Source: Turicibacter sp. (lineage in GTDB: Bacteria > Bacillota > Bacilli > MOL361 > Turicibacteraceae). From it: a stretch of 5,132 nt of DNA. The notes beneath the pieces are model-generated. The model was not told the origin of the DNA. It did not search any database and worked only from the letters and a program-made list of their open reading frames with translations. Where the stretch lies: contig JAUMTV010000177.1 of NCBI GenBank assembly GCA_030531025.1, forward strand, positions 1 through 5,132, read 5' to 3'. Numbering within the stretch: the stretch's first letter is position 1; each line of letters begins with the position of its first letter. The position numbers and the translations under genes were made by a program. Shown here in pieces: positions 1 through 4,435 of the stretch.

Positions 1-5
1 CAGGG

Positions 6-101
6 GTCACCTGGCGATTATCAAAGATAATCTAATCCTCCACTGCTAGGGAATGAGTCACCTAACGATTCTGAAAGAAATCTAATTCCCCGCTAGTAGG
101 G
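6..101. repeat. Two-copy imperfect tandem element, possibly a structured RNA
   Basis: Two consecutive units of 46 and 45 nt (6-51 and 57-101) share GTCACCT, CGATT, AATCTAAT and a terminal TAGGG, with substitutions between. Each unit has an inner hairpin: GATTATC-AAA-GATAATC (16-32) in the first, and a weaker GATT/AATC stem (67-82) in the second. Each also has an outer pairing of its ends: CCTGGC 10-15 with GCTAGG 45-50, and CCTA 61-64 with TAGG 97-100. Some differences keep pairing, which hints at a folded RNA, but others break it. All frames contain stop codons, so it is not coding. It may continue left of the window. The family is not recognised and the strand is undecided; a promoter candidate at 168-195 favours minus. 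Confidence 0.5.
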
Positions 102-103
102 CT

Positions 104-127
104 TAAATTTTCTATGAAGAAAATTTA
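104..127. repeat. Inverted repeat (9-bp hairpin)
   Basis: TAAATTTTC (104-112) and GAAAATTTA (119-127) are perfect inverted repeats around a 6-nt TATGAA loop. The stem is mostly A/T and has no following T-run on either strand, so it is not a convincing intrinsic terminator. On the minus strand it would lie between the promoter candidate at 168-195 and the tandem element at 6-101, so it could be a third hairpin of the same leader. Confidence 0.4.
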
Positions 128-395
128 TCTGGACTTATATATTTGGATGCATTTTCAATTTTAACATATTATAGTGTTTTTTCAACATTTTTCGACGTTT
201 TATCTATATTCCTCTATTCGAACCCCACATATATCCATTTTTGTATATGGATAAAATAAGATTTTCAATCAATGATTCTACCAAAAGGCTAATCAACTGA
301 TTTAAATCATGCAAAAACTAATGAATCGCGCTTTCACTAAAACAAATGAAGCTATTCAAAATTAAAACTTAACATTAGTTCTTTACGTTTTATAC
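128..395. other. Gene-free AT-rich intergenic stretch
   Basis: No open frame with a ribosome binding site was found on either strand. Besides the promoter candidate at 168-195, the only structure seen is a 7-bp inverted repeat, TATCCAT (232-238) and ATGGATA (247-253), with an 8-nt loop and no T-tract. The longest small frame with an ATG (from 320) is about 14 codons with no Shine-Dalgarno sequence. I see nothing else. Confidence 0.5.
168..195 (-). promoter_or_regulatory. Candidate sigma-A promoter reading left
   Basis: On the minus strand a perfect TATAAT -10 box (173 to 168) follows TCGAAA (195 to 190; 4 of 6 matches to TTGACA) with a 16-nt spacer. Transcription would start near 161 and run through the hairpin at 104-127 and the tandem element at 6-101 toward a gene outside the window. 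In AT-rich DNA a TATAAT can arise by chance, so this is moderate evidence only. Confidence 0.4.
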
Positions 396-428
396 AAAAA
401 AGATGAATGTCTCTTAGCATTCATCTTT
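396..428 (-). terminator. Rho-independent terminator of the DUF624 gene
   Basis: A perfect 11-bp stem, AAAGATGAATG (399-409) with CATTCATCTTT (418-428), encloses an 8-nt loop. Read on the minus strand, the stem runs into a six-T tract (401 to 396). It lies 31 nt past the stop codon of the DUF624 gene and should end its transcript. Confidence 0.8.
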
Positions 429-458
429 CAATAAACCTCACTATTTAAATTAAATATT

Positions 459-1103
459 CTAAGCCTCTACTCTTCGTTCTTCCTCAAGCTCTTTTAAAAT
501 TTCTTGTCGTTCAAGAAACTTTAAAATCGAATGTCTGACAAAATGACTACCTGTTAAAGAAATAGCTCCTGGTAGAACGATCCAAAGACCAGGTATCATT
601 AATAAACAAAATAACATAGCTATAATAACACCAAATGCTTTAATTGACTCAATTAAATAAGCATGGGTAAATAAAAATGAATTTTTTATAATTGTGATTG
701 TTTTTAGTTCATATTTTGCTAACAAAGCACACATATAAATACTCATCATAATCACCTCAAAAACAACTAACACCATGATGATTATTGAGAAGTTAAATCC
801 ATCTTGTAAGGATGAGTATCCCATCATAAAATAAGTTGTACTACTAAACCACATGATTCCTAACAACACCGTAATGAAAAGAGATTGAACAAAGTTTTCT
901 CTATAACTTTTTATAAAATCAGAAACAATCTTTGGATCTTTCCCACCTACTTTTTTACCTGCCACATAAAATAACGCAGTTGTCGATGCACCAATTGTTA
1001 TGATAGGCAAACACCCAATAATCCATAAAATTGAAAGAACCGCCATGTCACTTAACGTATAAATTAATTTAAAAAATAAATTATCATCCTGCTGTTTTTC
1101 CAT
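459..1103 (-). CDS. DUF624 / YesL-like integral membrane protein
   Basis: This encodes a 214-aa membrane protein of the DUF624 (YesL) family. Family members have no established biochemical role; many lie beside carbohydrate ABC transporter genes, but no such gene is visible here. The family signature is clear near the N-terminus: W27-x2-GCLPIITIGASTTALF (30-45), then K50-x3-GGKD and the RENFxQS block (68-74). Hydrophobic stretches suggest about four to five membrane segments, near 17-37, 72-92, 99-124 and 142-178, followed by a charged, Glu/Arg-rich cytoplasmic tail. The length is normal for the family. A GTG at 1136 would add 11 residues but has no ribosome binding site. The ATG at 1103 follows GAGGGGGA by 7 nt, so it is chosen. 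The stop is TAG. The gene appears to be transcribed alone, between its own promoter and terminator. Family assignment is solid; function is unknown. Confidence 0.85.
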   Translation of the reverse strand: MEKQQDDNLFFKLIYTLSDMAVLSILWIIGCLPIITIGASTTALFYVAGKKVGGKDPKIVSDFIKSYRENFVQSLFITVLLGIMWFSSTTYFMMGYSSLQDGFNFSIIIMVLVVFEVIMMSIYMCALLAKYELKTITIIKNSFLFTHAYLIESIKAFGVIIAMLFCLLMIPGLWIVLPGAISLTGSHFVRHSILKFLERQEILKELEEERRVEA

Positions 1104-1110
1104 TATAAAG

Positions 1111-1118
1111 TCCCCCTC
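1111..1118 (-). promoter_or_regulatory. Ribosome binding site fixing the DUF624 start
   Basis: GAGGGGGA on the minus strand sits 7 nt before the ATG at 1103. The in-frame GTG at 1136 lacks any comparable site, so this decides the start. Confidence 0.75.
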
Positions 1119-1154
1119 AAAATCATCAACTATCACAATATCTTTGCAATCGCT

Positions 1155-1163
1155 ATTATACCA
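1155..1163 (-). promoter_or_regulatory. Extended -10 promoter of the DUF624 gene
   Basis: On the minus strand the sequence reads TGGTATAAT, a consensus TATAAT (1160 to 1155) preceded by the TGn extension. No good -35 hexamer stands at 16-18 nt, as is common for extended -10 promoters. Start of transcription is expected near 1148, giving a leader of about 45 nt before the ATG at 1103. The position right after the operon terminator supports an independent unit. Confidence 0.6.
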
Positions 1164-1325
1164 TTTACAGATAATTTTTTCTTCACAAATTATTGCATTT
1201 TTTGGACTTTTTAAGACAACTTCATCATATTATTAAAAAGAAGACAGCAATCTCGAATTTCAAGTTCATTTTGTTTTTTTATTTTCACTTATATCGTCAA
1301 GAAATAATTACTCTACAGTCATCAA

Positions 1326-1365
1326 AAAAGAAAACAGGTCCAAAGTCTTGGACCTATTTTCTTTT
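1326..1365 (-). terminator. Terminator of the DUF969-DUF979-pcp-ggct operon
   Basis: AGGTCCAA (1336-1343) pairs perfectly with TTGGACCT (1348-1355) around a 4-nt loop. After one C/A mismatch the stem continues with nine or more A-T/G-C pairs (1326-1334 with 1357-1365). On the minus strand the core stem is followed by GTTTTCTTTTTT. It begins 3 nt past the stop codon of the last operon gene. The T-rich flank on the other strand means it could also work for plus-strand transcripts. The rest of the gap, 1164-1325, shows nothing convincing. Confidence 0.85.
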
Positions 1366-1367
1366 AA

Positions 1368-1796
1368 TTAACCTTTAAATGTTCTCCAACAATGAATATC
1401 CATTAAGATAAACTCATCTGGTTCATGACGAAGTAATCGTGGATTAATGACATAAGCATACGCTTTTTTCATTTCTCCACTTGCCGTTTTAACATCAATA
1501 ATTTTACGATCATACATATTTTCAGGATGATTAGGGGCAATAAAGCCTTCAATAATATCAACTGGTTTTAAAACCTCACTTATGTTTTTAACATAAAATA
1601 GCTGCCCTTTTACCGTATGAGTTCCATCTGCTAGCGCTGGATAATCTTCTTTACGATAATAATACAACTCTCCCTTAACACTCGCTTCTTCATGTTCAAT
1701 TAAATTCTCATGCAAAATATCGATATAATTACGCTCTCCCACCATTAATGTTCCATAAACGAAAATAGGTAAATCGTCAACTCGAGATGTTAACAT
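1368..1796 (-). CDS. Gamma-glutamylcyclotransferase-like (GGCT/AIG2-like) protein
   Basis: This 142-aa cytosolic protein belongs to the GGCT/AIG2-like fold family. Characterised members cyclise gamma-glutamyl amino acids or gamma-glutamyl amines, releasing 5-oxoproline plus the free amine. The diagnostic FVYGTL phosphate/substrate-loop motif is at 12-17, followed by M18-x-GERN. The next blocks are VKGELY (40-45), YPAL (52-55), VKGQLFYV (62-69) and VDIIEGF (79-85), then MYDRK (94-98). E83 in IIEGF sits where the family's catalytic glutamate is expected. There is no signal peptide or membrane segment. Its ATG overlaps the end of pcp by 7 nt (shared ATGTTAA) and has only a weak GGTGG-type site, so translation is probably coupled to pcp. 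Being last in an operon with a pyroglutamyl peptidase fits a role in 5-oxoproline metabolism. The exact substrate is not known, and bacterial relatives (YtfP-type) are often unassigned. Confidence 0.85.
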   Translation of the reverse strand: MLTSRVDDLPIFVYGTLMVGERNYIDILHENLIEHEEASVKGELYYYRKEDYPALADGTHTVKGQLFYVKNISEVLKPVDIIEGFIAPNHPENMYDRKIIDVKTASGEMKKAYAYVINPRLLRHEPDEFILMDIHCWRTFKG

Positions 1797-2434
1797 ACTG
1801 CACCACCAGTTTCTTTAACATCCTCTTCCACTTTAATTGCTGTTTGAATTAACACAGTTAACCCCTTCACAATATCATCGCGTGACATTGAAGGCATCGT
1901 TGGTTTATCTACTGTTTGCATTGGTAAATATGGAATATGAACAAATCCAGCTTTTAAGTTGGGCTGATGCATAGCTGCATAATGAAGTGCACCATACATA
2001 ATATGATTACAAACAAAAGTTCCCGCTGTATTTGAAACAGCTGCAGGAATATCCGCTTCTTTCATATCACGAACCATTGCTTTGATTGGTAAAGTTGAGA
2101 AATAAGCAGCTGGTCCCTCTTCAAAAATCGTACGATCGATAGGTTGTGCCCCATCATTATCAGGAATACGAGCATCATCTTGGTTAATCGCAATACGCTC
2201 AACGGTAATGTTCGGGCGTCCACCTGCTTGTCCCACACAAATCACAACATCTGGTTGCTCTTCTTTTAAAATTCCGTATAACACATCAATACTACGATCG
2301 AAAACTGTTGGAATTTCACGTTTTAAAATTTGTACCCCTAAAATTTCATCTGGTAACTGTTTGACAGATTCTGTTGCTGGGTTAATGGCTTCTCCACCAA
2401 ATGGATCAAATCCAGTGACTAAAATCTTTTTCAT
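1790..2434 (-). CDS. pcp: Pyrrolidone-carboxylate peptidase (pyroglutamyl peptidase I)
   Basis: This cytosolic cysteine peptidase of family C15 (EC 3.4.19.3) removes N-terminal pyroglutamate (5-oxoproline) from peptides. All catalytic elements are present. Numbering from the second Met (214 aa), the N-terminal LVTGFDPFGG is at 5-14, and GQAGGRPNITVERIAIN (68-84) carries the catalytic Glu79. The nucleophile Cys142 is in AGTFVCNHIMYG (137-148), and His166 is in GFVHIPYLP (163-171). The length matches the usual 200-220 aa. Two adjacent ATGs (2437 and 2434) are possible. AGGAGG is 4 nt from the first and 7 nt from the second, and the second gives the typical MKKILVTGF start, so it is preferred. 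The gene lies 125 nt after DUF979 with no terminator between, and it overlaps the GGCT-like gene by 7 nt. A weak second promoter in the gap cannot be excluded. Confidence 0.96.
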   Translation of the reverse strand: MKKILVTGFDPFGGEAINPATESVKQLPDEILGVQILKREIPTVFDRSIDVLYGILKEEQPDVVICVGQAGGRPNITVERIAINQDDARIPDNDGAQPIDRTIFEEGPAAYFSTLPIKAMVRDMKEADIPAAVSNTAGTFVCNHIMYGALHYAAMHQPNLKAGFVHIPYLPMQTVDKPTMPSMSRDDIVKGLTVLIQTAIKVEEDVKETGGAVC

Positions 2435-2441
2435 CATAAAA

Positions 2442-2448
2442 CCTCCTC
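2442..2448 (-). promoter_or_regulatory. Strong ribosome binding site of pcp
   Basis: GAGGAGG on the minus strand lies 4 nt before the ATG at 2437 and 7 nt before the ATG at 2434. The spacing favours the second ATG. Confidence 0.8.
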
Positions 2449-2455
2449 GATTAAA

Positions 2456-2476
2456 GAGACATTAATTTAATATCTC
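2456..2476. repeat. Palindrome in the pcp leader
   Basis: GAGACATTAA (2456-2465) and TTAATATCTC (2467-2476) form a 10-bp inverted repeat with one C/A mismatch around a central T at 2466. It lies just upstream of the pcp ribosome binding site, within the 125-nt gap after DUF979. A regulator operator or a small mRNA hairpin is possible. It overlaps a poor promoter match (TTTACG, 18 nt, TATTAA on the minus strand). Its role is unproven. Confidence 0.3.
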
Positions 2477-2559
2477 ATAGGCATTAGCATCGTAAATCTC
2501 ATTCATAACCACTTAACTTGACCCTTTATAAAAAAGTTGTCTTATTTTCCTTCACAATA

Positions 2560-3474
2560 TTAGAATGCTAAGAAACGCATTAAAATAATATGAATAATTA
2601 ACATAATAATCGCAAATGCTGCTTGAGCCTTAATAACACCATACTGATTTTTAAGATTTAAAATCGAAGCTGGCACAATGTTAAAGTTAGCAGCCATTGG
2701 TGTTAATAACGTCCCACAGAACCCTGCTGTTAAGGCTAACGCTCCTGCAATCAGTGGATTACCCCCAAGGGCAAACACGAACGGAACTCCAATTCCGGCA
2801 GTAATTACTGAAAAAGCTGCAAATGCATTACCCATAACTGCAGTAAACAATGCCATTCCAACACAATATGCTGTGACACCTAACCAAATGTTCCCCTCAG
2901 GAATGACTTGACTTACACCACTTGCAATGACATCTCCTACACCAGCAATTGTAAATAATGTTCCTAAGGCTGCTAAAATTTGAGGTAAAATCGCTGTTGG
3001 TCCTACTTGACTTAATAAGCGTGTTGCCTCTTGATTAGCTTCCCAAATATTTGATTTTGAAATAATTAAAATAACAATTAATGCTCCCATTCCACTTAAA
3101 CCGATGGCATTATAAGACCCTAAGTTCGTAAATTGAGCAATGACAAAAGCTAAAATTGCTAACACTAAAGCCGGAATAAATAACTTGTTCCCCACTTTTG
3201 CCGCTGATTCTTTTTTAAATTCTTCAGTTGTTGTTTTTAAGCTGACAAGTTTAACTTGCTTAGTCGCAGATAAAATAGCCATTAAAACAATTAACATTCC
3301 GACTACATTAGCTGGAATATAGTCTCCTAAAATAAAGATTGCTCCTAAAACAGACCAAAATAAGAAAGTTCCAATACGCGCTGGTTGATTTTTTGAACGC
3401 ATTGCAGACACTGCTAAAGAAACACAGATAACACCAATAATTGCATAGATAACAAATAATAACACATCAGCCAT
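2560..3474 (-). CDS. DUF979 family membrane protein, predicted permease subunit
   Basis: This 304-aa, strongly hydrophobic protein matches the DUF979 family. I count roughly nine membrane segments: near 4-24, 36-50, 54-70, 98-115, 124-139, 160-188, 196-236 (probably two), 240-262 and 281-303. A charged cytoplasmic or outside loop lies at about 71-97. Conserved-looking blocks are GPTAILPQILAALG (158-171), AGVGDVI (177-183), GNAFAAFSVITAGIGVPF (215-232), GGNP (237-240) and GFCGTLLTPMAANFNIVP (251-268). Small residues and polar positions inside these helices suggest a transport path. The ATG overlaps the DUF969 stop by one base (TAATG) and follows AAGGGGGG by 8 nt. This tight coupling implies that the two proteins act as one complex. 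The family has no proven substrate that I know of. Its place beside pcp suggests 5-oxoproline or pyroglutamyl peptides, as inference only. Confidence 0.88.
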   Translation of the reverse strand: MADVLLFVIYAIIGVICVSLAVSAMRSKNQPARIGTFLFWSVLGAIFILGDYIPANVVGMLIVLMAILSATKQVKLVSLKTTTEEFKKESAAKVGNKLFIPALVLAILAFVIAQFTNLGSYNAIGLSGMGALIVILIISKSNIWEANQEATRLLSQVGPTAILPQILAALGTLFTIAGVGDVIASGVSQVIPEGNIWLGVTAYCVGMALFTAVMGNAFAAFSVITAGIGVPFVFALGGNPLIAGALALTAGFCGTLLTPMAANFNIVPASILNLKNQYGVIKAQAAFAIIMLIIHIILMRFLAF

Positions 3475-4175
3475 TATTTATTCCCCCCTTTCTTACTATT
3501 CATACCGTGTGCTCGCAACATTTTCTTCTCATTTATTCTAAATTGAATCGCTCCTAAAACTAAAGCAATCACTGCGATTGGCAATGTATATAAAGCGATT
3601 GTGACAGGTCCTTGTTTCGAGTCTACTGTATAACCTAATTCGTTTAATGTTCCAACAATTAACATAACTCCAGAGGCCCCAATAAATAAGTTTTGTCCGA
3701 AGAAGTTTCCATAGTTCTCAGATGCGGCTGTTAATCCTTTAATTGATTCTACTTCATTTTCAGATAATTCATTATATTTTGAACGAGCAGCTCCCTCTGC
3801 CATTGGTAACACTAATGGACGACCAAACTGAACATGACCTGACATACGAATACTTAATGCTGCCATTAATAAGCGGAACACTAAGTAGATTGAAAGAACA
3901 CCGTCTGATTTTGCATTTTTTAGCTGACTAATTAACCAAGCTGCACGTTCCTTTAATCCATAACGTTCCATTAATCCGATGACCGGTAATGTAATAATAA
4001 ATAAAGTCATATAACGATTGGCAACAAAAGCCTCTCCTAATTTTGTTAAAATTTCATTAAAATCTAATCCACCAACAAATCCTGTTGCGATCCCAGCTAC
4101 TACAACAATGGCAAGTGTATCGATTTTTAAAATAAATCCAATGATGATAATAAAAATACCGATTAAGCTTAACAC
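3474..4175 (-). CDS. DUF969 family membrane protein, predicted permease subunit
   Basis: This first gene of the operon encodes a 233-aa DUF969 protein, the regular partner of DUF979. The N-terminus goes straight into hydrophobic segments (2-16 and 20-36). The next blocks are ANRYMTLF (52-59), PVIGLMERYGLKERA (64-78), GHVQFGRPLVLPMAEGA (113-129) and ENYGNFFGQNLFIGA (153-167). A final membrane segment lies near 190-210, and the tail is Lys/Arg-rich. Charged and polar residues inside otherwise hydrophobic blocks fit a transporter. The start chosen is GTG 4175, placed 7 nt after a perfect AAAGGAGG, and it gives the usual family N-terminus. A longer frame from GTG 4262 would add 29 charged residues that I do not recognise in the family. 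Its stop overlaps the DUF979 ATG by one base. The substrate is unproven. Confidence 0.87.
   Translation of the reverse strand: MLSLIGIFIIIIGFILKIDTLAIVVVAGIATGFVGGLDFNEILTKLGEAFVANRYMTLFIITLPVIGLMERYGLKERAAWLISQLKNAKSDGVLSIYLVFRLLMAALSIRMSGHVQFGRPLVLPMAEGAARSKYNELSENEVESIKGLTAASENYGNFFGQNLFIGASGVMLIVGTLNELGYTVDSKQGPVTIALYTLPIAVIALVLGAIQFRINEKKMLRAHGMNSKKGGNK
3483..3490 (-). promoter_or_regulatory. Ribosome binding site of the DUF979 gene
   Basis: AAGGGGGG on the minus strand, inside the last codons of DUF969, sits 8 nt before the DUF979 ATG at 3474. It allows re-initiation at the TAATG overlap. Confidence 0.65.
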
Positions 4176-4287
4176 ATCATTTCCTCCTTTAATTCTTTTG
4201 ATTTTTAAGTCTAAGCTACCTAAGCTACGATGCCTACCTTTAGACAAATCAATCTCACTCACAATTCCTTTTGATTTTCTTTGTCAT
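4176..4287 (-). other. Repeat-bearing 5' leader of the operon
   Basis: If transcription starts near 4287 and translation at 4175, about 112 nt are untranslated. On the plus strand the leader holds a perfect 9-bp tandem repeat, CTAAGCTAC twice (4211-4219 and 4220-4228). It also holds two near-identical segments, AATTCTTTTGATTTT (4191-4205) and AATTCCTTTTGATTTT (4263-4278), that bracket it. The whole stretch stays open in the DUF969 frame from GTG 4262, so an extended N-terminus is the alternative reading. No known riboswitch is recognised. Confidence 0.4.
4183..4190 (-). promoter_or_regulatory. Ribosome binding site deciding the DUF969 start
   Basis: AAAGGAGG on the minus strand stands 7 nt before GTG 4175. 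The ATGs in the gap (4180 and 4177) are in another frame and meet TAA after three codons, so GTG 4175 is the only start this site can serve for DUF969. The upstream GTG 4262 has a weaker AAAAGGA at a shorter distance. Confidence 0.75.
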
Positions 4288-4293
4288 AATATA

Positions 4294-4321
4294 ATGATAG
4301 CACAAATTCGACATTTTTCAA
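4294..4321 (-). promoter_or_regulatory. Promoter of the DUF969-DUF979-pcp-ggct operon
   Basis: On the minus strand, TTGAAA (4321 to 4316; 5 of 6 matches to the -35 consensus) is followed after 16 nt by TATCAT (4299 to 4294; 5 of 6), with a TGC extension just before the -10. Transcription would start near 4287. The position downstream of the transposon remnant's terminator and upstream of DUF969 is what an operon promoter would have. Confidence 0.6.
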
Positions 4322-4435
4322 CAACTAAGCAATAAACCTATATAACCGTAAATGTTATGAGGCATCACTTTTTGATATTCATTAAGATATATTTCTTCAT
4401 TCTTTTGATTCCCTTTTAGCTGTAAAAAGAACAGG
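4322..4435. other. Spacer between the operon promoter and the IS remnant
   Basis: No gene is supported here. The only item is ATTCTTTTGATT (4399-4410), identical to 12 bases of the leader copy at 4192-4203. The element's end probably lies near the right side of this stretch, but no terminal inverted repeat or target duplication can be defined without the other end. Confidence 0.4.

Noticed and set aside
6..101. The start of a CRISPR array.
   Set aside because: There are only two copies, they are diverged throughout, and there is no distinct spacer. The few bases between copies do not look like an acquired spacer.
104..127. An intrinsic terminator.
   Set aside because: The stem is almost all A/T and neither side has a T-tract.
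1104..1136. GTG 1136 as the start of the DUF624 gene, adding 11 residues.
   Set aside because: No ribosome binding site precedes it, while the ATG at 1103 has GAGGGGGA at 7 nt. The extra codons contain that site.
1193..1378. A 61-codon plus-strand frame in the gap between the DUF624 and GGCT-like genes.
   Set aside because: It runs through the operon terminator into the GGCT-like gene, has low-complexity AT-driven composition, lacks a ribosome binding site and resembles no family.
2208..2465. Plus-strand frame opposite pcp, and similar plus-strand frames opposite DUF979 and DUF969 (2678-2911, 3140-3322, 3743-3931, 4018-4335).
   Set aside because: These are antisense shadows of well-supported genes, with no family features of their own.
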